Shown here one piece after another: positions 11,433 through 24,600 of a DNA stretch of 64,000 nucleotides. Within the stretch, counting starts at the first letter, position 1, and every line of letters begins with the position of its first letter. This DNA is from Golubevia sp. BC0850 (taxonomy: Eukaryota; Basidiomycota; Exobasidiomycetes; Golubeviales; Golubeviaceae): positions 1,116,001-1,180,000 of the forward strand of contig JAAVVG010000001.1 of the NCBI GenBank assembly GCA_012976225.1, written 5' to 3'. Position numbers and translations under genes: made by a program. The notes under the pieces are model-generated. The model ran no database searches and was not told the origin of the DNA. It was given only the letters and a program-made list of their open reading frames with translations.

Positions 11433-13348
11433 CTACTTCTTCTTCCTATGTTCAATTGTGTGTTCGACCTCATGATCAACGTGAACATAACAACGTTCAA
11501 CCATTGGAAGTTCCTCTAAACGGTCTTGAAGGTCTTGGGAAACATCGTGGCTTTGCCACAAACTGGTGTTTGGATTCATGACAATGTCGATCTCTACGAT
11601 GTAGTTTGGACCTGAATGATAGGCTCTGACCGAGTCCTGAAAGGTGGGAGGGGTGAAATCAACGTCAGCTTAACACTTTTGAAACGCTCCAAACGCTTAG
11701 ACTTCATGATACTCACTAATTTTTCAATATGTTCATGATGAAGCATAGCGTTATAGGTAATGAGTCTCAGGAACTCGGGTGGAGCTCCAACTCCAGCCAA
11801 CTCTCTAAACTGTTGATAAGCAGTTCTTGACCAAGAGAAAATGATTGCGAAAGAAATGATCATAGCACCAGTAGGATCTAACCACCAAGCAATCTTAGCT
11901 CCAGCTGCACTTGTGAAGATACCGAATCTGTTTGAGAGAAACGCAAAGGGAAATGAAGACGTCAATCCCACCCTCTAGATATTCTTCTCCCCACCGTTCT
12001 TTCATCTACTTACCCATTGATGAACAAATCATTTCTATGATCCTCAAACAGAACCTGAACTTGAGAACTATACTTCCTCAACGGATAACAATAAAGCGCC
12101 AATAAAAGTTTAACCAAAAATGCAACTCCAACTGCAGCTAATGAAGGAATGTGTAATTCATTTTCATCCCCTGGTTTATGAGATGCCATGTTTCTAATTG
12201 ATTCGACGATTAGAACTACTGAGACTGTTCCCATCAGGAAAGCATAGACAATATTTCCAATTGATTCGAATCTTGAACCTCCGGCTGGCCAAGTGTGAGG
12301 ATCTACCTTAGCGGCTTTACGATGGAGGTAGTTTAGGACTAGGTTGGCGAACTGGAAGGGAAGGAAAGGTGGTTAGTAAGGATGAAGGGGATGAATGAGC
12401 GGGACGGGATGTACTCACTGGATCGAAAACACTATCTGCTGCAGTGGCGAATAGAGAGAGAGATAGGGAAGAGACAGCGGCATAGATTTGGAGAATCGCT
12501 AGGACAAAATTTGCCACGATGGAGCCGTAGATTGCAATCTTTACCTGAAATCATGAGTGGAAGAGCGGTGTGATTCAAGGTAGGAAGAGAGGAGGGAGAG
12601 TTGTCAGACATAGGATGGGAGCTCTCATCTTCACATTCCTTTCCCTTCAGCTGTTTGAAACAGAGCAGCACCAAGTAGCTCGGTATCGTGTTCTATCTTG
12701 GCTTGATAGAACCCTCGAATTCTCCCTCAGTACTCTCACACGACAGCCCGTCCCTCTAGATGCTACTCAACCATCTCTCTGACTCACCTTTAGAGCATTA
12801 CTCTCCACGGCCTCCTCATCATCACTAGCATGCTTGTACATAGGTTTCAACAAATACTCAATATGATGATTCTGAGTATCATAGAATTCCTTTATGACTT
12901 TCTCTGAAGCTTTACCCTTTGTACTAGGTCTTCTCCGTATGTCTTGTTCTCCGACCAAACGACTTCTCAAGAGCAAAGGATCTGAAGCTTCTTCTCTTGG
13001 AGTGACAGGACCGAAAGCAGCGATTGAACCCATGGAAGGACGACGATCTACTGGGCTTGAGGATGGATCGTGAACTAGAGGAAGTGCAGTTGGTAGAGCT
13101 TGGCTTGGTCCAACACTTAGATCTAAATGTAAAGGATCTAAGATTGGTTGAAATTGCTTGTTGTTTGGAGATTCAGTGATTGATTTTGCAGTATTTGACA
13201 TTTGTCTTGATAGTTGAATTTCAGGTGAAGCTGGCTCTGAGTTGGAGGCTGGAGCTGTCAGCTCAATGTCTTGCTCGATCGGGTGAGATTGCTCTGCTGT
13301 CTCTTTGGATTCGAGTGGCTTGATAGTAGATGATATCAAATGTGACAT
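11433..13348 (-). CDS. Cation diffusion facilitator transporter, manganese type
   Basis: Five exons close in phase: 13348-12788, 12544-12419, 12351-12014, 11927-11717 and 11636-11433, giving 479 residues. A disordered N-terminus of about 165 residues is followed by a CDF membrane domain with six expected helices and a C-terminal cytosolic ferredoxin-like domain (SGPNYIVEIDIVMNP, ERCYVHVDHEVEHTIEH). The first metal site is DSVFD in helix 2 and the second is DHRND in helix 5. DxxxD at both sites is the signature of Mn-transporting CDFs, whereas Zn-CDFs use HxxxD. It probably exports Mn2+ from the cytosol into the vacuole or Golgi by proton antiport. Which membrane is used cannot be read from sequence. 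The N-terminus is longer than the family core. Confidence 0.88.
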
Positions 13349-13831
13349 CCTAGCAACAAGTCAAATCCAAATCAGCAAGCAAGATGTTTGGCGGAGAGAT
13401 TGATTCATGTCAAGATCACTCAAGAATCGAGATCTCCAGAAATAACCTAGCAAAACCACGTGGAGCATCATCGCATCATCCCTTGACCCTCTAATTTCCT
13501 TTTGCTTTCTGAAGATTCTTTTTCCAATGCAGATTACACAGCATTACATACGCAAGGCACAATCCACCTCTCAAGTTGGCGTAACAGATCGCGCAGCAAT
13601 TTTGGCAGGCCGCTGGAACCCGAGTAGGAACTTGCTCGGTGGGACGTAATACCTTAAAAGAGAACACTTTTTTCTTCCGTTTAAGTCGGTTCGGCTTCTT
13701 TCCTTCAGAATCAACTTCAAGACCTTCACATCTCAGAATCTCAGGTCTTCATCTCTGCCTCTAATTCGCCTTCGGGAGATTCTTTCTTCTTCTTCTTCAA
13801 CCGTTCTTCTCAGCCTCTATCTCTTCACGAC
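13349..13831. promoter_or_regulatory. Shared divergent promoter region
   Basis: This 483-bp gap lies between the start codons of the CDF transporter (minus) and the RTA1-family gene (plus). It must hold both promoters. The right part is a T/C-rich leader ending in CTTCACGAC before ATG. No specific operator is identified. Confidence 0.45.
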
Positions 13832-14968
13832 ATGCCAGATCAATCTTCTCTCAACAAAATCTATGAACTATATGGTCCATATGGGTACATTCCAAGTGAA
13901 GTAGGAGCAATCATCTTCACCATCGTCTTTGGGTTGCTTACTTTATCTCATACCTTCCAAGCCGTTCACTCTAAGCATTATTTCATGCTAGTAGTAGCTC
14001 TCGGTGCCTTTTGCGAATGTGTAGGAAATGGAATCCGAATCTATGGTCATTTTCACGCTCAAGTCGTTGATCCTTATATCGCTCAACAAGTGAGTAGCCC
14101 CTGGAAGAAGTTCGAGGAGTTCCACACCCAGTCGCCTCAAAACGTAGACTTACTGAAGACTTCTTTTCATCCCTTCAGGTTCTATTTGTTGTTACTCCAG
14201 TTTTCTTCGCAGCCATTCATTTCACAATCCTAGGAAGAGTCTTATCAATCTTTGGATCTCAATATTCTCTCATCAAACCAAAGTTCATCATTCCATTATT
14301 CGTCTCCATCGACGTGGTCTCATTAATAGTTCAAGGAGCAGGATCTGGAATCGCTGCAGTTTCAGAAATCAATGGGAATGATACTACTCCTGGTGGAAAC
14401 ATTGTCGTTGCAGGTGAGGAACCCAACTGTTTTCTTCGATTTTCCATCTCAATTTCTGACATCACCTTTTCCATCCTCTGCGTGTTTCCAGGGCTTGCAA
14501 TTCAACTCTTCGCATACATAGGAGCAAACATTCTAGCAATCATTTTCTTCATCAGAACCGCCAAAAACCCACCTCAACACCCTTTATGGACCCATCAAAC
14601 TCGACTCGGTTTGCTTTGCGCCTTCATCTCTGCGATCTTCGTTTTACTTCGTTCTACTTTCAGAACTATCGAATTGGCTGTTGGTTGGGTCGGCGTAATC
14701 TCTACTACTGAAGTGAGTTCCATCTTTCCAAAAACAAATCATCAATGTCCGGGTTTCACAATCTGACGATCCCCCTTTTTCTTTTCTTCCCCAGTGGTGT
14801 CTCCTAGCTTTCGACTCAGCTCTGGTGGCCATTGCAGTTCTGATTCTCAGTCTATATCATCCTTCGAAATACCTTCCAAGCCCTAAACGAAAAGTAAAGG
14901 ATGAAGAGAAAGTTGAACAAGACTTTGGAGTTGAGACTCAATCGACTAAGGATTCCAGAACCTCCTAG
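13832..14968 (+). CDS. RTA1-family seven-helix membrane protein
   Basis: Four exons (13832-14089, 14179-14413, 14492-14712, 14795-14968) give 295 residues. The opening YGPYGYIPSEVGAIIF, a first-loop glutamate in FCECVGNGIRIYG, the YSLIKPKFIIP turn and SIDVVSLIVQGAGSGIA match the fungal RTA1/RSB1/RTM1 family. These proteins have seven membrane helices and are linked to lipid translocation and to resistance to aminocholesterol or other toxic lipids. A hydrophilic loop carries an NDT glycosylation sequon. The C-terminus is short, charged and cytosolic. Introns fall between helices. The substrate is not known for most members and is not implied here. Confidence 0.87.
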
Positions 14969-16154
14969 TGGACCTCTTGGGATGGAACTATGATTCAAAT
15001 AGTCTTGTAAATATAATGTTCTGTAAATGAAGTCGTCGTAGCAAATCAATAGATCCTTTCTCTCCTCCTCAAAGTCCGAGTCACGAGTCACCCCCCTGGT
15101 CAGCATGAGTCACAACACGACCGTCGACGATCTCGATATCGGTACCCTCCATTTCCGTGTAATCTATACATACTCTCCGGCAAAAGTTTCCATTGATGGG
15201 GAGATCTCGAATTTCCAGTGAACGGTCTTCTAGCAAACAAACCCAATTGGTCTGTCTCCGCGTGTCGTCATGACTCTCCCTCTCTCCAACGCATTGACTG
15301 AGAAAGCTTGACTCTGCAGACAGCTTGTATGGTGACAATGAATACGTCACTTTAATTTCTGACTCATTATCATGGTGAATATGAAAATCTCCAGGATCCG
15401 TACAAAAGAGCGTTGAGTTCGAAACCTCAAACTCCATCTCGGACAACAGAACGAAAGCTGAATCAGTTCGAACCTTCAAAGTCAGTTGTAGCCGAGACTC
15501 AAGGCTGAGGAGGTGATTTGAAGGAATTTTTCGGGTGAGTACGTAGGAGTCTAGCATTGAAAAGGGACGAAGCCTTTCGAACGACAATGATGTCTAACGC
15601 TTTAAAAATAGGAAGAAACAACGACATCGTCTGAGGAATCGAATAGATCTCTTTACAGTATGACGATTCAAATGGTCAAAATGATCCTGAAAACGACGTT
15701 CGGAAGCTTGTGGATAGCACAAGAGAAGGAAGGGGCTTGCAGTGTGCGAGCGTGCCAGAGACCAAAAGGTGATTTTTGCTGATGCTGCCCTCTTCCCTCT
15801 TTGATTCAAAATTCCTTCTTGGATCTCTTTTCTCCTTGTCGGGGCTTCACAGCCTTCTGTAATGGTCGAAAGAAGGAAGAGCAAAACTTTCATCTGGCCC
15901 CTTTGTCCCGTTGTCCTCTGACGCACTTTGGTTTGACCTTTTACCTCTACCTTGCAAGGGTTTCTGTTTTCCTGTAATCTTTTTAACGAAGCATAACTTT
16001 CTTCATCTAGAATCGACTCCGACGACGTGTTCGGGTGGCAAATGGGCCAGCAGTTGAACTTTTTGGCGGAGATCTTTAATTATTGCTTCTTCCCGCTTCC
16101 AACTTGACTCTATTCTCTTCGACGGTTCTTTCTTGTTGGGCGGGCTTGGCTTGT
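14969..16154. other. Intergenic region with one possible small gene
   Basis: About 1.2 kb separate the RTA1-family stop from the start of the next large gene. Apart from the tentative minus-strand frame at 15081-15557, listed separately, nothing convincing is seen. The last 150 bp are the promoter and leader of the mitochondrial-looking gene. Confidence 0.4.
15081..15557 (-). CDS. Possible small hypothetical protein
   Basis: A minus-strand frame starting at an ATG (15557) encodes 158 residues of balanced composition, unlike the Ser-rich shadow frames nearby. It alternates hydrophobic and charged residues (LQLTLKVRTDSAFVLLSEME, then IKVTYSLSPYKLS), which suggests beta strands. It has several Cys but no recognised motif. 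The frame is short, stands alone and has no visible intron. It could be a real small gene or chance. A coding frame upstream of 15600 could also splice into it. Confidence 0.3.
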   Translation of the reverse strand: MLDSYVLTRKIPSNHLLSLESRLQLTLKVRTDSAFVLLSEMEFEVSNSTLFCTDPGDFHIHHDNESEIKVTYSLSPYKLSAESSFLSQCVGERESHDDTRRQTNWVCLLEDRSLEIRDLPINGNFCRRVCIDYTEMEGTDIEIVDGRVVTHADQGGDS

Positions 16155-19100
16155 ATGGTGAAGTTGAAGATTGGATTGAATTCAAATTCTACAACAACCA
16201 CCACCAGTCAATCAATCCAAGCTAGAGCCAGTTCGACATGTCATCATCTCAATCCTGGCAGATTCAGAGCAACAGCAACAGCAACTGCACCTACCAGCAT
16301 CTTTGAGTTAAGCATTTCGACTTCAGGTTCAACTTTTTCACTTCCATCTTTCTTATTGCCAGCTTTCAATTCATCAAATCAAACTGCTGCACCCAAAAGA
16401 TCTTATTCCACTTCAAATTCCACTTCTTCCACTTCTTCCACTTCAATTGCATCCCCAAGATCTTTTTACCTTCAACTACTTCAACCTTTAGAATCTGATC
16501 CGCCGATTTCATCTTCTGTCGATTTTCATTTATCCAACCTTTTAAGAAGACATTTTTTCATTTCTAGAAGAGTTGAAATTCAAAGCCAAAGCCAAAGCCA
16601 AAGCCATTCCAATTCTCAAGGCAAAGGCAAAGCTAGAGCTTCCTCAATTGGATGGGATCATTCTCAAACTTTGACTGATAAGCAGCTCTCAAAGTTAGTC
16701 AAATTAGTCGGTGCAAGATGTAAGAATGATAGAGAAATTCAGAGAGAAGTAGAATTGGGAAACGTCTTTGAGAGACCAGTGAGCGAGAGGAATCAGTTGA
16801 GTAGAACCATGTTAGAATTGAAAAGAGAAATACAGGTTAGGTTGAAGGAATTTACTCAGAGGAAGGAAGAGGTCTGGTTGGGAGGAGAAGAAGAAGGAAT
16901 GAATGGGTCTACCTCTGATCTTTCTCAATCTGGTGATTCAACTTCTACTTCTTCAACGAATCTATCTTTAAATCAGAGAACTATGGATTATCATTTAGCA
17001 AAGATGACGTCGAGATTACAGATGTTGAGTCGATCTTATTCTGATTTGACTTTCAACTTAGCTTTTTTGGTTTTGAACGATAGTAAGGGGTTGACTCCAA
17101 ATTCTTATGAAGCCTCTATATACGATGCAACAACCACTAATGAAATTAATGTAGATTCTTCATCTTTGAATGAGAAGGGAGCATCGAAGAACAAGAGCCG
17201 GAAGAAATCACCTTCAATTCCAGGATCAAAACCAACTCTTCATCTAGAATCCATTTCCAACCTCAATTCTGATTCTGCTAAGCATCGAGAATTCTTTCAG
17301 TCAAATTTAGAAGAGATTTTGTCTTTGCACGATTATGGGAAAGAAGTTGAATTTAGAATCGATAGTTCATCGAACTCTCATCCTCAAACCACAAAATCAG
17401 CTTTTAATTCATCTCTATCTCATTCTAACTCTCAAGATACAATCCCTAACCATTTAGAAATAGAAAGCCAATCAAACTTCAATCTCTCAACTCAACCCTC
17501 TTGGAAAAGCTCAGAAAATCTTTTGGAGAATTCGATTTTTGTGGGAGGTGGAATGTTAGAGATCAAGGAGATTGAGATAGAAACCAAAGAGAAACGAATA
17601 GGTGCTTCAGGCAATCTTGTTCGGGAAATGATCAAGATCGAAGAATCTGAAGTTAAATTTAAAAGTTCCAACCTCTCCAGAAGGAAACAAGAGCCCAAAG
17701 ATCGAAATCAAAACCTCGTGGAATGTTATTCTCAGTTGCCCAACAGGAAGAATCGTAGAATGTTAAGGAGAAGAGTGAGAGAGGCTTATGGGAAGGAGAT
17801 GGAGCAATCTGGTGCCGATCTGTTGGAGAGACCATCTGACGATATTTTGGAGGCTTCAAGTTCTACTTCTGCCTCCAAGTCGTTTTCGGATCCTGCTTCT
17901 AAGGATCACACCACTTTTGCCTCTCAATCTCAATCGCTTCTACTTTACCAGTTGGGATTGAAACCAGACGAACTTCAACTCTTCACTCTCTTCGAAAGGC
18001 AGGTGATCAGGAAACTCAAAGATCCCAAGAAGCATCTTTTCAGCTCAGACGATGAAGATATCACTCCAATAGGAGAATCTAATAGATTCGAAACTCCTCA
18101 AGACCAAGAAGCTCCCTCTCGATTTTCGTCTAGACTTTTCAGACCATTCCTCGTTAGTAGAGATTTTGAAGAGAAGCAAGAGTTGAGTCGAATCTTGGAT
18201 GGAATTGGAAAGAGGAAAGAATTGGTTCAAGAGGTTAAAAAAGAAAGAATACTTCTTATCCATCCTCCTCCTTTACTTCTGTTGGTTAAATCCCTTAGAA
18301 ATTGGTTAGATGAGAATTTCGAAAGATTAGAAGATGTTCTTGATAGACAGAAGAAAGTTAAAGAGTTTCTTGAGTCTAATCCAATTTCAAACACAACTTC
18401 CAATTCTACTGAACCCTTGGAACGAAGCAATCAAATCTCAAAGCTTCTCAAAGATTTCCTTCCACCTTCACATTTAATTGAAAGATTTATTTTGGAATTA
18501 GGTAAAGCTTCTAGGGAATCGGAAATCAGGATTTCAAGACCTTCAGAGGATGAAGTTGAAATGTGTCAAATATTGAAAGTCTTGAAGGATGACGAAATGA
18601 AATTACTAGATCCAAGTCCTCATAATTGGTTACATGAAGCTAGAGAGACTTTGGCAATCTTTGCAAGATACAAAGCAGCGGTCGATAAACTCTTGAGAGA
18701 AGAGCTTGGGGAGGTGGGAGAAGTCTTGCGACAGGAAGGAGAGGTCGAAGTTGATTTGAAAGAATTTGGTGAGTTCAATTTCCATCATTGGGGTTGGGAG
18801 GGCGATCAAATCTACTGGCGGGTTTCACCTTTCGTCACATGCAGATCATGCCTAACGGATGCTCTCTCTCTCTCTTCTCTCTCCTCTGTCTGTTCTTTTC
18901 CTCTTCTTCAGACGACTCTACCTTCTCTGTCTCTCCAGCTCCATCGCCTACACCCTTTCCAGGCCCTCTCTCTCAAACTTCTTTTCCGTCTCCATTCCCT
19001 TACGTCTCAGCTCTTGAGATTCTCATCAAATACGAGGTAGACTTCCTGACGTCTAGACCTTTGAAACATTGGTTGATGGAAAGGAGCAATGTCTTCGAAG

Positions 19101-20950
19101 AGATGACTACGACTCAAACCGTCGAGACTTCAAACGATCTTTCGGCACCGTCTGAAGAACCATCCGAGCCTCCAAACAGATCAGGAGACAAACCCAACTT
19201 CGATCTTTCCTTCAAAAGATTGGACAGGATGATCGAAAGGAGATGGGAATTAATCGGTAGATTGATCGACTTAGTCGCGGCTTCCTCCAGTCCTGACACT
19301 TCATCTTACCATCAATCCCAAGCACCTTTCCCTACCTCAAACCGAGCGGAAGAAGGTGCCGCCTCTCTACTCAGACGACTAAGAGCTCAAAGTACGGAAG
19401 TCAGAGTCTTCTCCGGAAGGGACCACTGGGACAGATCGATCCAGACTCTCAAAGACCTGCTGGCTTCTTTCAACAGAAGAACTTTCCTATCGGAAAGAAC
19501 GAAAGTAGTCGAAGAGAGATCTCGAACTAGAGTCTTCGAAGGAGCCGAAGAAAACAGATTATTACACTTCAATCTTATGAACATCCTTTATCCGCTTCCT
19601 ACCTCCTCTTCGAAGCCACTCCAACCTGTTTCCACCGATTCTTATAGCAATCTAGACCTCAAGACTATGAACTCAATTCCTCAGATTCAAAGGTCGACAT
19701 TCGCAAATCTCATAGACGATTCGATTTTCGATGGCCAGCTTTGGATTGCCTTCAAAACCTTGCAAGCAGGGAACCAATCTATCCAAGATGGTTTATGGGA
19801 CCCTATCAACCTCTCTATCACTTCTTCTTCGCCTTTCCAATCAATTCAGACCCCAAACTCAACCTCTGCATCTTTCCCGCCTATCTTCACTCTCCTCAAG
19901 CACTATTCCAAATATCTGAAGCTCATTTCTGTAGAGCTTCACCAGTTCCTAGATCTCAAATCAGGTTTACAACTCCAGATGAAGCTGGATTCGAGGAATT
20001 TGTCTCCCTCAGAAAGTAGACTCAAGTTCAAGGAAGCCAAGATTATCGAAAGAGATACTCTCAAGAGACGAGAGCTTAAAGAGGTCATGGGTAAGGGTCA
20101 GAGTGATGGAAAACAAGGGAAAGAAGTGATATTCGAAACCTTCGAGGAGAGAAAGTTGAGAGAAAAGTTAGGTAGGAGAGATTGGATTGAAAGAGGTAAA
20201 GGAATTGGTTTCCGAGATTTAGAGGAATGCTGGGAGATTGTGGACTCAACTCTCAAGGAATTATCGAAACTTAAAGAAATGGTCACGAGGGATCAAGATA
20301 GACTTCACGTCCAGTTGAGGTCAAGAAATCATCGAAGTTCCAATCCAATCGCGATACCTCAATCCGACTCTCATCCATCTTCAAAGCTGGAGATTAACTT
20401 CTTTGATCTTATTAAACGTTCACATCTGGCTTCTTTCATCAACGTAGCATTTGAATTCTCCTTGGTTCATAAGCAAGAGCAAGAACGGTCTAGAAACAGG
20501 AACAGATTAGTGAACTTCCAAGATGGGGAAATCACTTTCAACCCGACCTTCGGAAGGAAAGGTGGCAGAAGAAGATCGACTACTACTGACCTCGACGATC
20601 ACAGCGAGGAAGCTTTGGAATCTCCACTTTCTCAACTCGGTTATCTACTCAGAAGGTTGGATCTCGACGACGGCCATTGGGAATTGATCGAGAGAGAATT
20701 GAAGAGCTGGTTGAGGCTTCGAGAAAACAGGGAGCAGGAGAAGAGAAGGAAGGAGGCTCAGGTCGAAGACGAGGAAAATAGTGAGGATTTGGGTTTGGAT
20801 TTAGATTTGGTGGGAGGTTGGAGAGGAAGTAGAGTTGTTGAATTAGAGACTGAGGAGCTTCAAGTGGACAAGAAAGAGAAGGAGCTCAGGTGGGCAGCGG
20901 TTGAAATAGCCAAAGGAAAGACGGCTGCAGAAAGAGGAATGGGAGGCTAG
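16155..20950 (+). CDS. Very large unknown protein with mitochondrial-like N-terminus
   Basis: Two exons, 16155-18768 and 18912-20950, join in phase (GTGAGT donor, TTCTTCAG acceptor) to give about 1550 residues. The first 130 residues are rich in Ser, Thr, Arg and Ala with almost no acids, and contain an RSYSTS motif like those near presequence cleavage sites. I infer import into mitochondria. The remainder alternates low-complexity Ser/Asn stretches with charged helical blocks such as LERPSD, KLVKLVGARCKND and ELVQEVKKERILLIHPPP. No enzyme motif is evident. An imperfect AAAGCC repeat encodes a short SQSQSQS tract at about 16582-16605. The family is not recognised. The first ATG in frame is 16155; the frame itself opens earlier. 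Confidence 0.72.
16582..16605 (+). repeat. Hexanucleotide microsatellite in coding sequence
   Basis: Four tandem copies of AAAGCC encode a Ser-Gln dipeptide run inside the large mitochondrial-looking protein. Such a tract can change length by slippage without shifting the frame. Confidence 0.75.
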
Positions 20951-21672
20951 GCAAAGGGAACAGAAGCTGATTGGTCTTGTAGATACTAGTTCAATCTGTT
21001 GACAATCTCTTCATGGTTCGAGTTTGTTTTGAGGCCTGACCGAAATTCCGCTGCCGTGTCATCAGACAGCACAAAAGGAAAAGTCTGGCTGCAACGATAG
21101 AAATGAGACACGGTAGGAAGCAAATTACGAAAGACTAAGTTGTAGAATCGGAAATTGAGAGGGAATCGAAACGAAGAGAAATGATGACGACCCAAAAATG
21201 GGCCAGAGTGGAAGAATCGAAAAAGTCCAGGTGCATAGAATGTACTATACCTATTGTATCTACCTGATCGTCCGCCATCCTTCGTGAAGGTGCAGGTCGA
21301 GTTAGTCAGACAAGTGTCAAGCAAATAACAGACAGAGCTTGGATGGTTTTGGATATATTCAGTGATGATTTGAATGAAATTTGGCCGAGAAAGAAATGAT
21401 GGGAGGGTAGAAAAATATAGAGAAAAAGTCCTGAACTACTTGTACATGAAAAATTGAATCGAAAGAGAACTGTTACTGATAGTAAAAGGGAAACGGTAAA
21501 AGAAGGAACAGATCTAGACAAATTGAAATAAAAAGGAATTAAAAAAAGAATAAAATTAAAAAGACAAGAAAAGAGATTAAGAGATGGTATCTGGGTATTG
21601 AAATCTATATAGCTCAATGAAAAGAAAGAACCAGATGTGGGGGGGGGGAAGACAGTGTTGATTGGAGACTGT
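20951..21672. other. Intergenic, convergent 3' ends
   Basis: About 720 bp lie between two converging genes. It is A/G-rich toward the right and contains a run of ten G at 21639-21648, close to the stop of the minus-strand gene. No gene is seen. Confidence 0.5.
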
Positions 21673-24600
21673 TTAGACCTTCTTAGCAGATGGCATGGGT
21701 AAGCCACTGAGTCTTGGTAAACCAGATCTATTACTCAAAGAGCTAGAGCTAGACTTGCGGTTGAGAATTTGACTTGCAGTAGCATTTTGAACCGGACCAG
21801 CAGTAGCGGTCCAACTTGAGGGAGGAGTAGAAGCGGAGGGACTTGACAAAGAGGCAATCGAGCTTTTCCCCAAAGCAGAAGGCGATCTAGAAGCACCGAT
21901 AGCAGAATTGGTGATGAGTTTGGGTAGAGTGGAGTTGGGAGGAGGGACGAAAGTTGACGAGCCTTGATCTCCGAAGCTCTTCATCCTTCTTATGGAAGGA
22001 GATGGCAATGCTATACCAGAGACGGGACTCGAAGTACGAGCAGTAGCGCCGGCGATTTTAGATTTGGTGGTTGTAGGAATTGGAAGAGACGGTCTTGCTT
22101 TGGCTTGAGGTTGACGTAGTCCACTAACGCTACCCCTTGGCTTGAGTTTCGAGATTGGAGTTGGCAAGGCCGAAGAATTCGTAGAAGGAGACGATGAACC
22201 AGATAGCTTGCTGCCAGAGGAGGGCGTAGGTAGTGAAGATCGAGGAGTGGGAGCCATGAGTTTGGATCGCATTGGTTTTGAAGGTGTATCCAAAGAGGCT
22301 GAGATGCCTGGAGACTTCACTTTCGGAACAGAAGATTTCTCGTCGTTACTGTTGCTTTGACTATCCAAGCTAGCTGCTCGCCTCTCTTCTCCCACTTGAG
22401 CCTTGACGCGGGAGAGTCTATCGCTTTCTCCGCTTCCTCTAGCTTTTCCAGCGCTTTGATTACCATCGCTTGAATCGTGCTTGCCAGCACTGCCTTCACC
22501 TTCAGACCAGTTGGAGGTCGCGCTTGTTGCAGCGCTGTTTCGATTGCTCCCATCAGCTCGAGACCAAGAGGATCCTAGAATGGTGTTCGGAGTCCCGTCT
22601 AGATCCATGTCTCCGGAGTCTCCTCCATCGCGGAGTAGATTCGAGTTGGTGTCTCTTGAACTTGCCTCGTCGTCAGAGGCGACAGCCATGGCGGTCTGAT
22701 CTGAAGAGATGGAAGGAAGTTGAGGAGAGATGGGAACTGCCTTTGAAATTTCAGGAGATTGGAACATGTCTTGAGGAGAAGAGACGAGTTGAACTGGTGG
22801 CTTCTCGTCCTCAGCGGCTATGTTCAGCTTGGAGACTGCTTCCTCGAGTTTCTCTTCAGAGGTGGACTTGGCATTAGAGGCCGACTCATCTGGCTCCTTG
22901 ACAGGGGCGACCTCAGCGGTAGACTGCTTCGGCTCGTTTTCATCGTTGTAGATACGACTCATTTCCTTTTCCTGATAAGGAAAGAGGATAGGGACGGGAA
23001 AGGTCAGCTTTTGGGGATCAAAGAGACGGGAAGGGAGGCTGTTGCTTTCTCAATCAATCACTCACGTCTACATCTTTCGACAACCAGTCATCGTCGTCGC
23101 TGCCCTCAGCTTGACTAGTGAGATCAAATTCAGGACTGTCTGGCCTGCTGCTTTCCACCCTGTGAGACCTTCTCCAACTAGCGGTCGAGACATTGGCGCT
23201 AGAAGCGGCTTTTCTGAGAACTAGATTGTTGCTGTTCCTACTTCCAACCGCAAGCTTCGAAGAAGAAGTTGAAGTAGAAGTGAAAGGCTTCGGAGAGAGC
23301 TTCCTCGCAGCCTGAGCTTGTGTCGAGAGAATCGCAGGAGCAGAAGGTCTTGGTCCATTCCGATTCCTGAGTGGCGTAGCTGAACCTGTAGTCTTCGGTT
23401 TCTGCTCAGCCTCACTCTCATCGATTTCAATTGCTGTTGCTTCTCCATTGTTCTCTCTTTCCTCGTCGTCACCATCTCCTCCTTCATCACTGCTCCAGCC
23501 GGTACGTTCTCTGCGGTGATTGGCCTTCTTCTGCTTGGTAGCGAAAGGCTTGGAAGTCGGGCTAATACCGAGAGCTTTCGTCCTAGAAGGAAGACTTGAG
23601 ATAGGTCTTGATCCAAGGATGGGTGCATGAGAGGGAGACCCAGGTACCTTCTCCCTCAACTTCCTCTTGGCACCTCTGGCTCCACCATCCAACGCTCCAG
23701 ATCTCTCAGCAAGATCTTCGAGAGCTGTTCCGACATCCAGATCAGACTCTTCGCTTCCACTGTCATCAGAACTGCTCTTATCATCATCCTCGCTTGTGGT
23801 GGAGTAGATCGAGACAGATCTGGCGGAGGTGGTGGAAGTGCGTGAACCAATGAGATCGTTAGATACGCTGGGCGGCAGGAGGAATCCACTTGAGAATTTG
23901 GCTCCTCTAGGAGAAGTTCCGATGTTTGATTTCCTGGAAGAGAGTCTGGGAGCTTTGATCTGGTTCCAAGAGATTGGCTCGGCGTCGAGATCGTCAGCTT
24001 TGTGGGTTGATGAAAGGCGACTATTCCTCTGCTTTGCAGCGGCAGTCTCAGTCTGACCCATTGTACTTCTTCTACGAGGAGGCAGCCTCTTGGTTGGCGT
24101 CGAGGTTCTCGAGTCTCTCTTGGACTTGGTCTTCTCTCCCTCGGTATCTTCTTCTTCAGATAAAGTGGTCTTCCTAGCCTCGCCAGCAGCCGCAACTGGG
24201 GAGTCTTCGGAAGCCTTGAGTTCGGCAGTAGATGTTCTTGGTGAGTTGGAGGCAGAAGAAGTCGGAGAAGTCTGTTGAGACATCTCGGCGTAGACCTTGA
24301 CGGGAGGGATCGACTGGGATAGAGTGGGAGAAGAGCTTGAAGATTGGATTCCGAGTCCGTGGAGAGTAGAGGTCGAGCTTCTAGCAGTGATGGTACCGAA
24401 CTCTGAAGAGGAGTCTCTGAAATGCGGACCTGCGAGAGCGCTTGGGAAGTGACCGCTGACATTGAAAGCAGGAAGACCTTGACTGTAGATGGCACTCTCA
24501 ACCGGACTGAGACCAGAAGAAGAGAAGTTAGCGGAGTTGTTGCTTGAGGCTGCTGAATAGACGGATTGAGAAGACTCCGGTCTCGAGCTGGCGGCTAGAT

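Noticed and set aside
15594-15926. Minus-strand frame of 110 codons upstream of the tentative small gene
   Set aside because: Arg/Phe/Ser-rich with no coherent protein features and no splice link that I could support.
21639-21648. Runs of ten G (also 39311-39320) as possible G-quadruplexes
   Set aside because: Each is a single run without three further G tracts nearby, so an intramolecular quadruplex is not supported. They may be simple slippage tracts in 3' flanks.
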